The translations under genes were made by a program, and so were the position numbers. Below are positions 11,130 to 19,970 of a DNA stretch of 55,119 bases, piece by piece. The DNA comes from Desulfarculus sp. GTDB taxonomy: Bacteria; Desulfobacterota; Desulfarculia; Desulfarculales; Desulfarculaceae. The stretch lies in NCBI GenBank assembly GCA_016218705.1, contig JACRDC010000055.1, positions 1-55,119 of the forward strand, read 5' to 3'. Position 1 is the stretch's first letter; the number at the start of each line of letters is the position of its first letter. The notes under the pieces were generated by a model, which was not told the origin of the DNA, ran no database searches, and worked only from the letters and a program-made list of their open reading frames with translations.

Positions 11130-11672
11130 CTAGCCCCCCGCCTGGCCGCGGCTGGGCCACAGACGGCTAAAAAGCCCCACCAGGGCCTCCAGCAGGCCGA
11201 AGAAGACCGGCGCGGTCAGGGCCGACAGAAAGGCCTGGGAGGCCAGCACCAGGGGCAGGCTCAGCGGCACCACCTGGCCGCGGTTGACCAGCATGACCCC
11301 GCCGATCATGGCCAACTGGGCCACCAGGGTCATGACCCCCACCAGCATCATCTGGAAGGGCCAGGAGTTGATCTCCAGCTTGCGCTGGGCCACGGCGCAG
11401 CCGATGGCCACCATCAGATAGGCCAGCACCTGCAAACCCAGCACGCCCCCGCCCACCAGGTCGTTCATGTAGCCCAGGAGCACGGCCACCGCGCAGGCCC
11501 CCACCAGGGGCAGGCGAAAGCCCGCCGAGACCACCAACACCACCACCGGTTGCAGCTTAAGCGCCCCCATTGACCACCAGGCGAACAGGGTGGTGGAGAA
11601 GACCGTGAGCACGAACCCCAAGAGGCTGGTGGCCAGCAGGCGGGGCCAGGGGGTGTCTTCGCGCTTGCTCAC
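11130..11672 (-). CDS. mreD: Rod shape-determining protein MreD
   Basis: This 180-residue integral membrane protein has five to six hydrophobic helices and almost no soluble part, the size and profile of MreD, a membrane component of the elongasome. Its position directly upstream of mrdA and rodA, in the same direction, supports the name more than the poorly conserved sequence does. Its stop is 5 bases from the mrdA ATG. It is separated from mreC by the diguanylate cyclase gene. Confidence 0.88.
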   Translation of the reverse strand: MSKREDTPWPRLLATSLLGFVLTVFSTTLFAWWSMGALKLQPVVVLVVSAGFRLPLVGACAVAVLLGYMNDLVGGGVLGLQVLAYLMVAIGCAVAQRKLEINSWPFQMMLVGVMTLVAQLAMIGGVMLVNRGQVVPLSLPLVLASQAFLSALTAPVFFGLLEALVGLFSRLWPSRGQAGG

Positions 11673-11739
11673 TGGGGTCCTCTCCGTGGGCCAGGGACAG
11701 GGGACGGCCTCCCCATTATACCCGGCCAGCCGGGCGCGG

Positions 11740-13002
11740 TCAGGCCCCGGGGGCTAGAGGCCGGGCTGGGCCGCCCAGGTCCAGGGTGTGGCCCACTACC
11801 TGGTTGCGCCCGCCGGCCTTGGCCTGGTACAGGGCCTGGTCGGCGGCCCGCAATAGTTCGGCGGGCCGGCTGCCTGGCCGGGGTCTGGCCGCCGCCACCC
11901 CCAGGCTCACGGTCACCACCGGGGCCACCGGCGAGGCCCCGTGGGCCAGGCCTAGGCCCTCCACCCGCTGGCGCAACTCCTGGGCCACGGCCATGGCCCC
12001 CTCCAGGTCGGCCCCCACCAACAGGGCCACCATCTCCTCGCCGCCGTAGCGGGCGGCCAAGTCGCCGGGGCGGCGCACCGCCGCCTTGAGCACGTTGGCC
12101 ACGGCCCCCAGCACCCGGTCGCCCTCCTGGTGGCCATGGCTGTCGTTATAGGCCTTGAAGTGGTCCAGGTCCAGCATCAGCAGGGCCAGGGCATGCCCCT
12201 CCCGCCAGGCCCGGCGCCACTCCTCGCTTAAACGCCGGTCCAGGGCGCGGCGGTTGGCCAGGCCGGTGAGCCCGTCGGTGAGCGAGAGTTGCTCGAAGGA
12301 GCGGGCCGCCGCCGAAAGCTCCTCCATGTCCTGGGTCAGGCGCCGGGCCATGGGCCTGAAGATGAAAAGCCCCACCAGCGCCAGGCCCAGGAGCAGCGCG
12401 CCGGTCAGCAGCCACTCCTTGAGCAGGTGGTCCCGCACCCGCTGGGTGGCCTCCTGGTCGTAGAGCAGCACCAACTGGTCCATCAGCAGCAGGTACTCGT
12501 CCCCCCGCGCCTGGATGGCCGCCGCCAGGCGGGACAATTCCGGGCCGGCCCCTCCGCCGGCCCGCGCCTGGGCCAGCACCTCCCGGGCCGCCGCCAGCAC
12601 CGCCCGCCGGGCCGGCTCCATGCTCTCCAGCAGCTCCAAGGCCCGGGGGCTGTTGCCCCTCTCCAGCCCCAACTGGCCGTCGCCCTCCAGCAGGCCCTGG
12701 TGCACCCTTTCCCACTGCTCCAGGGCCTGGCCCAACTGCTGGCCGACCGCCGCCCGCGCCTGCGCCTCCGGCACGTGGCCCAGTACCAGGGCCGCGCGGC
12801 CCAGGGTCAGGTATAGCATGCGCTGGCGGCCGGCCAGGTTGATGGCCCGCCCGTCCTGCTCCAGGTCGCTCAAGGAGCGGCTGGCCAGCATCTGCCCGGC
12901 CAGCACCAGCAGGGCCAATAGGCCCAGGGCCAGCAGATAGGCCGTGCGCAAGGCCCGGGGGTTGGGGCGAAAAGGGGGCGAGGCCAGCATCCTGACGGGC
13001 AC
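11740..13002 (-). CDS. Membrane diguanylate cyclase (PilJ/NarX-like sensor plus GGDEF)
   Basis: This protein of about 420 residues is predicted to make cyclic di-GMP. A membrane helix (about 18-40) precedes a periplasmic four-helix region with the 'INLAGRQRMLYLTLGRAAL' signature of type IV pili MCP/NarX-type sensor domains. A second helix (about 222-242) leads to the GGDEF domain. The active-site loop is GGEEM, and an RxxD product-inhibition site (RPGD) sits exactly five residues before it, so the enzyme looks active and feedback controlled. The GTG at 13002 has an AGGA site, while ATG 12990 and TTG 13080 are alternatives. It interrupts mreC and mreD. Confidence 0.92.
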   Translation of the reverse strand: MPVRMLASPPFRPNPRALRTAYLLALGLLALLVLAGQMLASRSLSDLEQDGRAINLAGRQRMLYLTLGRAALVLGHVPEAQARAAVGQQLGQALEQWERVHQGLLEGDGQLGLERGNSPRALELLESMEPARRAVLAAAREVLAQARAGGGAGPELSRLAAAIQARGDEYLLLMDQLVLLYDQEATQRVRDHLLKEWLLTGALLLGLALVGLFIFRPMARRLTQDMEELSAAARSFEQLSLTDGLTGLANRRALDRRLSEEWRRAWREGHALALLMLDLDHFKAYNDSHGHQEGDRVLGAVANVLKAAVRRPGDLAARYGGEEMVALLVGADLEGAMAVAQELRQRVEGLGLAHGASPVAPVVTVSLGVAAARPRPGSRPAELLRAADQALYQAKAGGRNQVVGHTLDLGGPARPLAPGA

Positions 13003-13098
13003 GGACGGTCCTGGGTGGGGCTGGTTGCCGCCCCGCGCGGGGCCGTCCGGCTGGCTGGGAGGGGTAGGGACCAAAGGCAAACTCTTTTGGTTGGGGGG

Positions 13099-13929
13099 CT
13101 ATTCGTCCAGTTCGCGGCGCTGGAGGATCACCAGCACCTCCTCCAGGCGGTCGAAATCCACCGCCGGCTCCACCTCGATGTGCTGAAACACCCCCTTGCC
13201 CTCCTGCTTGATGGCCCGCACGAAGCCCACCAGCACCCCCTTGGGGAAGACGCCGTCGGCGCCGGTGGCCACCAGGCGGTCGCCGGCGGCCACGTCGTCG
13301 TTGTGCAGCACGTACTTCAGACGCAGGGAGTCGGCGCCCGCCCCCTCCACCACGCCCCGGGCCCGGCTGCGCTGCACCAGCACGTCCATGGCCGCGTTGG
13401 GGTCCACCAACAGTAGCACCTTGGCGTAGTTGCGGCTGGCCCAGATAACCCGCCCCACCACGCCCTGGGAATTAATGACGGGCATCTGCGAGCGCACCCC
13501 CTCGCTCTGGCCCTTGTCAATTATCACCGTGCGGAACTGCTTGGTGGGGTCGGTGCCCACCACCTGGGCCGCCACCTGGGGCAGGCTGCTGGTATCCTTG
13601 AGGGCCAACAGCTTCTTCAGCCGCAGGTTGGAGAGCTTGAGCTCCTCCACGTCGGTCTGCTGTTGGCGGTAGAAGGCCACCTGGCGCTTGAGCTCCTCGT
13701 TCTGACGGGCGGCGTGCACCAGGGCGAAGTAGCGGTCCCAGACATCGCCAATGCTGTCGCCCACCACGGTCACCGCCCGCTGGGCCGGCCCGATCACCTC
13801 CAGGATCAGACGCCCCAGCCAGGAGGACTCCAGGTCGCGCCCCGCGTTGACCGAAAAGAGGGTCAACCCGCCCAGCAGAAAGGCGGCGGTGATGATGGCG
13901 AAGCGGTAGCGGCGCACAAGGCCCAGCAA
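13099..13929 (-). CDS. mreC: Rod shape-determining protein MreC
   Basis: This 276-residue protein has one N-terminal membrane helix (about residues 9-25), a coiled coil (about 65-110: AARQNEELKRQVAFYRQQ and following), and the two beta domains typical of MreC with 'VINSQGVVGRVIWASRNYAKVLLLVDPN' and 'GDRLVATGADGVFPKGVLVGFV'. MreC is a periplasmic scaffold that links MreB and MreD to PBP2/RodA. It starts with TTG at 13929, and GTG at 13917 is possible. The reading is intact. Confidence 0.95.
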   Translation of the reverse strand: MLGLVRRYRFAIITAAFLLGGLTLFSVNAGRDLESSWLGRLILEVIGPAQRAVTVVGDSIGDVWDRYFALVHAARQNEELKRQVAFYRQQQTDVEELKLSNLRLKKLLALKDTSSLPQVAAQVVGTDPTKQFRTVIIDKGQSEGVRSQMPVINSQGVVGRVIWASRNYAKVLLLVDPNAAMDVLVQRSRARGVVEGAGADSLRLKYVLHNDDVAAGDRLVATGADGVFPKGVLVGFVRAIKQEGKGVFQHIEVEPAVDFDRLEEVLVILQRRELDE

Positions 13930-14173
13930 CGGTCAAACCCCCAGGACAGAGAGCTTGTCTGGCAACTATGGTGAGGGTAAAGGCCGGCCCCCGCCGGGGC
14001 CACGGCGGGCGCCAGGCCCAACCGAGAGTGACTATCCCCACGCCGGCATTATAGGCCGCCCGGGCGGCCTTGTCGAACCCGGCGCGGGCCGGGGCCGATA
14101 GGGGGGCATTTTGGGCAGCTTGGCGGCAACCAACGCGCATCCGGCCCTAGGCGGGATGTTCATCTCTAGTGTT
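13930..14173. other. Intergenic stretch upstream of mreC without a gene
   Basis: GC-rich DNA with no convincing open frame or RNA. It leads into the back-to-back inverted repeats at 14174-14367. The mreC-mreB gap (about 690 bp in total) is unusually long for this operon. Confidence 0.5.
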
Positions 14174-14270
14174 GTAGGTGGGGTAGGGCGAAGCGAAACC
14201 CAACATCTTCATTCCCCGCCAGGGTTGAATTGAAGATGTTGGGTTACGGGGCAAACGCCCCAACCCTACG
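14174..14270. repeat. Inverted-repeat element (CCCAAC/GTTGGG type)
   Basis: The left arm GTAGGTGGGGTAGGGCG plus AACCCAACATCTTCA pairs with the right arm TGAAGATGTTGGGTT plus CGCCCCAACCCTACG, so the whole 97-bp element can fold into one hairpin. A partial relative occurs at 19822-19877. It looks like a small MITE/REP-type element. Confidence 0.75.
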
Positions 14271-14283
14271 CTTCTGACAAACG

Positions 14284-14367
14284 CGGGCGGGGATAAACCC
14301 CGCCCCTACGAAGAAACTAGCGGTTTTTGCTTTGGATTTCGTAGGGGCGGGGTTTATCCTCGCCCGG
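14284..14367. repeat. Inverted-repeat element (GGGCGGGG type), copy 1
   Basis: The arms GGGCGGGGATAAACCCCGCC and GGCGGGGTTTATCCTCGCCC enclose a short AT-richer loop (about 84 bp in total). Each arm also contains its own small palindrome. Copies occur at 19679-19763 and 25321-25405, all between genes. Confidence 0.8.
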
Positions 14368-14420
14368 GTATTTTTACGGCAATTCAACAAAGCCCCCACG
14401 GGAGCCCGCCGCGGCTCGCG

Positions 14421-14475
14421 GCTACTTGATCATGACCTCGCGCAGCAGGTCCAGGTTGTCCAGGCACTTGCCGGA
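14421..14475 (-). repeat. Exact 55-bp copy of the mreB 3' end (downstream copy)
   Basis: These 55 bases are identical to 14617-14671, which hold the last 17 codons and stop of mreB. The copy is in direct orientation, 196 bp further downstream on the minus strand, and has no attached gene body. The 141 bp between the copies is GC-rich and noncoding. Confidence 0.95.
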
Positions 14476-14616
14476 GCCCAGTGGCGTTTCTCCGCCGCCT
14501 CGGCCTCCTGCCTCGGCGGCCCATCGCCGGCCGGCAGCAAGTCCCGGCCGGCTCCCCGGCCGCTGGCGCGGCCGGCCGGGCCGTCCTGGCCCGGGTGGCG
14601 CTGGGCTGGCCTGGCC

Positions 14617-15911
<1,295 letters not shown>

Positions 15912-15940
15912 TTGACAGAATCTGGCCCCTGTGGTTAAAT
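15912..15940 (+). promoter_or_regulatory. Strong putative promoter of the rpmH operon
   Basis: TTGACA (15912-15917), exactly 17 bases, TTAAAT (15935-15940, 4 of 6 matches), pointing at rpmH 168 bases downstream. TGTGGTTAA, one mismatch from a DnaA box, overlaps it at 15930-15938. Consensus-based inference. Confidence 0.6.
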
Positions 15941-16107
15941 TCCATCCTTACCGAAGCCACCCGCTGCTGGCGTAGAGGCTGTAAACGCCGACACCAGGGT
16001 GTGCGTCAAGGGGCGCCCCGGGGCCGATTATTGGTTAACCGGCCGGTGTTACTTGCTGATTGGCACGCGCCCCCTTAAGGCCTTTTTTTGCGCTCAGAGG
16101 TGAACCG

Positions 16108-16245
16108 ATGTCCAAGCGTACCTTCCAGCCCAGTCTGACCAAGCGCTTTCGCACCCATGGCTTCCTGGTGCGCAGCCGCAGTGCCGGCGGCCGCGCCGTG
16201 CTGGCCCGCCGCCGGGCCCGGGGACGCAAGCGGCTGGCCGTGTGA
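16108..16245 (+). CDS. rpmH: 50S ribosomal protein L34
   Basis: This 45-residue basic protein, [20 protein letters not shown] and onward, is a clear L34 of the large ribosomal subunit. It contains the conserved '[29 protein letters not shown]' region. The ATG at 16108 has an AGAGGTG site. Its stop (TGA at 16243) is followed after 15 bases by rnpA, the classic rpmH-rnpA arrangement near the origin. Confidence 0.98.
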   Translation: MSKRTFQPSLTKRFRTHGFLVRSRSAGGRAVLARRRARGRKRLAV

Positions 16246-16260
16246 CCGCCAGCGCCGGGG

Positions 16261-16632
16261 ATGCCAGCGGGGGACCAGCGCTTCGAAAAACGGATGCGGC
16301 TACGCAAGCGGCCGCAGTTTCTGAGCCTGAGCCGGGCGCCACGCCTACGCACCCAGCACTTCCTGTTTCTGTGGCAGCCCAACGGGCTAACCGTTTCGCG
16401 TCTGGGCATCACCGTCACCCGCAAGATCGCCCCGGCCGTGGGGCGCAACCGGATCAAGCGCCTTCTGCGGGAGGCCTTCCGCCGGGCGGGAGAGGCCTTG
16501 CCCAAGGGCCTGGACCTGGTGGCCGTGGCCCAGCGGGGCTCGCCGCTCTTGAGCCAGGCCCAGGTGGAGGCCGAGTTCAGGCAGGCCCTACAGCGGCTGC
16601 CAGCGGCGGCGCGCAACCCGGCCCAGGCCTGA
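16261..16632 (+). CDS. rnpA: Ribonuclease P protein component
   Basis: This 123-residue basic protein binds the RNase P RNA and helps remove tRNA 5' leaders. The family signature 'VGRNRIKRLLREAFRR' is at about residues 59-74, preceded by 'RLGITVTRKIAPA'. The first ATG at 16261 is used here, and ATG at 16294 (MRLRKRPQF) is a plausible shorter start. yidD follows immediately in another frame. Confidence 0.96.
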   Translation: MPAGDQRFEKRMRLRKRPQFLSLSRAPRLRTQHFLFLWQPNGLTVSRLGITVTRKIAPAVGRNRIKRLLREAFRRAGEALPKGLDLVAVAQRGSPLLSQAQVEAEFRQALQRLPAAARNPAQA

Positions 16633-16658
16633 GCCTGCCGGTCAGGGCCGCCCGCCTG

Positions 16659-16844
16659 TTGGTGCGCCTGTACCAGCTCACCCTGGCCCCCTACCTGGGC
16701 GGCCAGTGCCGCTTTTATCCCACATGCTCCCAGTACGCCCTGGACGCCCTGGCCATCCACGGGTTTTGGCGAGGCCTGGGCAAGTCCCTGGGCCGAGTGG
16801 CCAGGTGCCATCCCTGGCACCCGGGGGGTTACGATCCGGCCTGA
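16659..16844 (+). CDS. yidD: YidD membrane protein insertion efficiency factor
   Basis: This small amphipathic protein of about 61 residues helps YidC-dependent membrane insertion. The signature LYQLTLAPYLGGQCRFYPTCSQYALDAL and the end 'CHPWHPGGYDP' are unmistakable. The frame has no ATG, so the start is uncertain: TTG at 16659 or GTG at 16662. The homologous N-terminus would begin nearer 16635 (CTG), directly after the rnpA stop. It sits between rnpA and yidC as usual. Confidence 0.88.
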   Translation: MVRLYQLTLAPYLGGQCRFYPTCSQYALDALAIHGFWRGLGKSLGRVARCHPWHPGGYDPA

Positions 16845-16883
16845 AGCTTTTGGGCCACTTAAGCGCGCGAGGAAGATTGAACC

Positions 16884-18548
16884 ATGGATAACAAGAACAT
16901 GATGCTGGCCGTGGTGCTCTCCATGGTCATCCTGTTGGCCTACACCACCTTCATCGCCCCGCCGCCCGAGAAGTCGCCCGCCCAGGTGGCCTCCCAGAAG
17001 CAGGCCCAGAGCGCAGCCCAGCCGGCAACGCCAGCGGCCAGCCCCGCCGCCCCCTCGGCCACGGCCCAGACCGCCGGCCCGGCCCCCGCCGCCCCGGTGG
17101 TGGGCCAGGCCCCCGACGTGGTGGTCAACACCCCCCTGTACCGGGCCGTGTTCAGCCAGAAGGGCGGCTCCCTGCGCCGGGTGATCCTCAAGAAGTTCAC
17201 TCAGCAGCCCAAGGGCCAGGGCGGCGAGTATGTGCTCCTGGACTTGACTGGCAACGACCCCTACTCCCTTTCCTTGGGCCTGCCCGGCGTGGACCCGGCC
17301 CTGGACAAACGCTTCTACGAGTCCAACCTCAAGGAATTGAGCCTGGCCCCGGGCAACGCCCCCCAGTCCCTGGTCTTCAAGACCCAGAGCGCTGGGGTGA
17401 CCGTGGTCAAGACCTACACTTTCAAGCCCGACACCTACGCCTTTGAGCTCAAGGTCAGCCTGACCAACCAGAGCGGCCAGAACCTGGAGCTGACGCCGGA
17501 ACTGTCGCTGAGCGAGCACTCGGAAAAGTATAAGATCAACGACTACGCCTTCACCGGCATGTTGGCCTGGCGCGACCGCCGCCTGGTGGAGGAGAGCTAC
17601 AGCGACCTGGAAAAGAAGCCCGTGGCCAGCGGCCAGATACAGTGGATGGCCATGAGCATCCCCTACTTCATGGGCGCGGTGGCCCCCTTGGGCAACGAGG
17701 GCCAGCCCCTCAAGCGCTCGGTGCGTGGCCAGACCGACAAGTCGGTCATGACCGCCACCCTGGTGGAGCCAGCCAGCAGCCTGGCCCCCGGCCAGGAGGT
17801 GAGCCAGGCCTACCTGGTCTACTACGGCCCCCGCGACCTGGAACTGCTGGAGCCCCTGGGCCACGACTTGGACCGCGCCGTTGATTTCGGCTATTTGGAC
17901 ATCATGGCCAAGCCCATGCTGGCGGCCATGAACTTCTTCGAGCGCCACCTGGGCAACTACGGCATCGCCATCATAATCATCACCATTCTCATCAAGATAC
18001 TCTTCTGGCCCCTGTCGCAGAAGAGCTACAAGTCCATGAAGAAGATGCAGGAACTTCAGCCCATGATGGCCAAGCTGCGCGAGCGCTACAAGGACGACAA
18101 GGCCAAGCAGCAGCAGGAGTTGATGCAGCTCTACAAGACCTACAAGGTAAACCCCATGGGCGGCTGTCTGCCCATGGTCTTGCAGATTCCCGTGTTCATA
18201 GCCTTCTACAAGGTGCTGGGCGCTTGCATCGAACTGCGGCACGCGCCTTTCTTCCTGTGGATGAACGACCTCTCCGCCCCGGACCGCTTGCCCATCGGCT
18301 TCGACATTCCCTACGTGGGCAACGGCATACCGGTGCTGACCCTGCTCATGGGCGCCAGCATGTTCATCCAGCAGAAGATGACCCCCTCCACCGGCGACCC
18401 CACCCAGGCCAAGATGATGCTCTTTTTGCCGGTGGTCTTCACCTTCATGTTCATCAACTTCCCCTCGGGCCTGGTGCTGTACTGGTTCATAAACAACATT
18501 CTGAGCATCGGTCAGCAGTACTGGACCAACCAGCAGCGGGCCAAGTAG
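16884..18548 (+). CDS. yidC: Membrane protein insertase YidC
   Basis: This 554-residue inner membrane insertase (YidC/Oxa1/Alb3) has an N-terminal anchor (about residues 6-23), an Ala/Pro linker, the large periplasmic P1 domain (about 75-330) and then the conserved catalytic core. The core includes 'YKSMKKMQELQPMMAKLRE', the 'YKVNPMGGCLPMVLQIPVFIAFYKVL' segment, and the last helices ending 'GLVLYWFINNILSIGQQYWTNQQ'. Full length for Gram-negative bacteria. khpB begins 6 bases later. Confidence 0.98.
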   Translation: MDNKNMMLAVVLSMVILLAYTTFIAPPPEKSPAQVASQKQAQSAAQPATPAASPAAPSATAQTAGPAPAAPVVGQAPDVVVNTPLYRAVFSQKGGSLRRVILKKFTQQPKGQGGEYVLLDLTGNDPYSLSLGLPGVDPALDKRFYESNLKELSLAPGNAPQSLVFKTQSAGVTVVKTYTFKPDTYAFELKVSLTNQSGQNLELTPELSLSEHSEKYKINDYAFTGMLAWRDRRLVEESYSDLEKKPVASGQIQWMAMSIPYFMGAVAPLGNEGQPLKRSVRGQTDKSVMTATLVEPASSLAPGQEVSQAYLVYYGPRDLELLEPLGHDLDRAVDFGYLDIMAKPMLAAMNFFERHLGNYGIAIIIITILIKILFWPLSQKSYKSMKKMQELQPMMAKLRERYKDDKAKQQQELMQLYKTYKVNPMGGCLPMVLQIPVFIAFYKVLGACIELRHAPFFLWMNDLSAPDRLPIGFDIPYVGNGIPVLTLLMGASMFIQQKMTPSTGDPTQAKMMLFLPVVFTFMFINFPSGLVLYWFINNILSIGQQYWTNQQRAK

Positions 18549-18554
18549 GACCCC

Positions 18555-19604
18555 ATGAGCGACTTCAGAGAATTCGTGGGCAAGACCACCGAGGAGGCCC
18601 TGCAGAAGGCCACGGCCCACTTCGATCTGCCGCTCAACCGCTTGGAGGTAGAGGTGGTCAGCGCCGGCTCCTCGGGGCTGTTCGGCTTCCTGGGGGCCAA
18701 GAAGGCCAAGGTGCTGGTGCGCCCCCTGGCCGGCTCGGGCCTGGAGGCCGAGATGGCCGAGCTGGCGGCGGTGGTCAGCGAGAACCACCGCCCCCGCGCC
18801 CCCCGGCCGGCCCCGGCCAGCCAAGGCCAGGGCCAGCCCCAGGCTGCCCCGGCCGACAACGGCGGGCAGCCGGACCTGGCCGAGGTTCGCCAGGTGCGCC
18901 CCGCCCCCGAGGCCTCGGTGGCCACCGCGCCGCCGCCCGCCAGCCCGGCCCCCCAGGAGAGCCCAGCGCCCGCGCCGGCCCAGGCGCCCAGCCCGGAGAG
19001 CCCAGCGCTTCCCCGGGACCTGGCCCCGGCCGAACCAGAGGAGCCCGCGGAGGCCGAGGAGCCCGAGGACCAGGACGGCCCCGGCGTTGAGGACGAGGCC
19101 GAGGTCCCGCCCGACCAGCGCCTGGAGCAGGACCCCCTGGTTATCGCCCACGCCCGCGAGGTGCTGGAACGCCTGGTGGCCCCCCTGGACGACTCGGCCC
19201 AGGTGACGGCGGTCAGCGGCGCCCAGGGCATCGAACTGGCGGTGCAGGGCCAGGACGCGGGCGTGCTCATCGGCCGGCGGGGCCAGAACCTGGAGGCCCT
19301 ACAATATATCGTCACGCGTATAGTTAGCCACCGCTGTGGCCGCCCGGTGCGCATCGTGGTGGATGCCGGCGAGTACCGCCGCCGCCGCCGCGAGTCCCTG
19401 GAGGACCTGGCCCAGCGCATGGCCCACAAGGCCCGCCAGACCGGCAAGCCGGTGGCCGTGGGGCCGCTGTCGGCCCAGGAGCGGCGGGTGGTGCACCTGA
19501 CCCTCAAGGGCGAGGCCGGCCTCAGCACCAGCAGCCGGGGCCGTGGCGAACTCAAGAAGGTGGTCATCACCCCCAGCCGGCCGGGTGCCCCCGGCGGGGC
19601 ATAA
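18555..19604 (+). CDS. khpB: RNA-binding protein KhpB/Jag (Jag-N, KH, R3H)
   Basis: This 349-residue protein has a Jag N-terminal domain (about residues 1-55: 'EFVGKTTEEALQKATAHFDLP' and 'SSGLFGFLGAKKAKVLV'), then a long Ala/Pro/Glu-rich linker (about 75-190). A KH domain with the G-R-R-G loop ('GVLIGRRGQNLEALQYIV') and an R3H domain ('RRRRRESLEDLAQRMAHKA', then 'RRVVH') follow. It binds RNA and is usually encoded next to yidC. The last residues, RPGAPGGA, and the TAA stop are supplied by a copy of the 75-bp repeat. Confidence 0.94.
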   Translation: MSDFREFVGKTTEEALQKATAHFDLPLNRLEVEVVSAGSSGLFGFLGAKKAKVLVRPLAGSGLEAEMAELAAVVSENHRPRAPRPAPASQGQGQPQAAPADNGGQPDLAEVRQVRPAPEASVATAPPPASPAPQESPAPAPAQAPSPESPALPRDLAPAEPEEPAEAEEPEDQDGPGVEDEAEVPPDQRLEQDPLVIAHAREVLERLVAPLDDSAQVTAVSGAQGIELAVQGQDAGVLIGRRGQNLEALQYIVTRIVSHRCGRPVRIVVDAGEYRRRRRESLEDLAQRMAHKARQTGKPVAVGPLSAQERRVVHLTLKGEAGLSTSSRGRGELKKVVITPSRPGAPGGA

Positions 19605-19653
19605 ACGGGTCGGTTGCGCTCGCGGTAATGGCAGGCGCCGCCGGCTCCCGCCG
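19579..19653 (+). repeat. 75-bp dispersed repeat, copy 2 (overlapping the khpB stop)
   Basis: It reads GGGTGCCCCCGGCGGGGCAT, AAACGGGTCGG, then GCGCTCGCGGTA and GGCGCCGCCGGCTCCCGCC, the closest match to copy 1 after rodA. The khpB stop codon TAA lies inside it (GCATAAACG), so the repeat forms the end of the gene. Confidence 0.9.
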
Positions 19654-19678
19654 AGGTGTTGTAGAAATTTGCAGAAGC

Positions 19679-19763
19679 GGGCGGGGGTAACCCCCGCCCC
19701 TACATTAAGATGGCGTTATCGTTGGTTTATTCTTGGTGTAGGGGCGGGGCTTACCCCCGCCCG
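19679..19763. repeat. Inverted-repeat element (GGGCGGGG type), copy 2
   Basis: The arms GGGCGGGGGTAACCCCCGCC (left) and GGCGGGGCTTACCCCCGCCC (right) have CTACA/TGTAG next to the loop. The same design occurs at 14284 and 25321. Confidence 0.8.
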
Positions 19764-19821
19764 TCTTTGTTCCCTCCCCCGGGCCGTTGAACCATGGCTC
19801 GCCGTGGTATTATCAATTGCG

Positions 19822-19877
19822 TAGGTTGGGTTAGGGGCGCCAGCCCCGTAACCCAACGTCTTCATTCTGCTGGATTA
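19822..19877. repeat. Partial CCCAAC/GTTGGG element
   Basis: GTAGGTTGGGTTAGGGGCG, a short spacer, then CCCCGTAACCCAACGTCTTC form a hairpin related to the element at 14174-14270, followed by GATTACGTAG. It lies directly upstream of the repeat that holds the mnmE start. Confidence 0.6.
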
Positions 19878-19894
19878 CGTAGCCGGCGCTAGCT

Positions 19895-19970
19895 GCAACG
19901 GGAGCCGAGGAGGTCTGCCAGCATGACAACCGGCTCGACCCGTATATGCCCAGCGGCGGGCACGCCGCCC
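19895..19970 (-). repeat. 75-bp dispersed repeat, copy 3 (spanning the mnmE start)
   Basis: On the minus strand it reads GGCGTGCCCGCCGCTGGGCA, TATACGGGTCG, a variable middle, then GGCTCCCGTTGC. It lies opposite to mnmE and includes its ribosome binding site (GAGGAGG), the ATG at 19923 and the first roughly 16 codons. Confidence 0.75.

Noticed and set aside
16035-19151. Very long minus-strand open frame (1038 codons) opposite rnpA-yidD-yidC-khpB
   Set aside because: It is an antisense shadow of four well-supported genes in GC-rich DNA; its translation is rich in Gly, His and Leu and has no domain.
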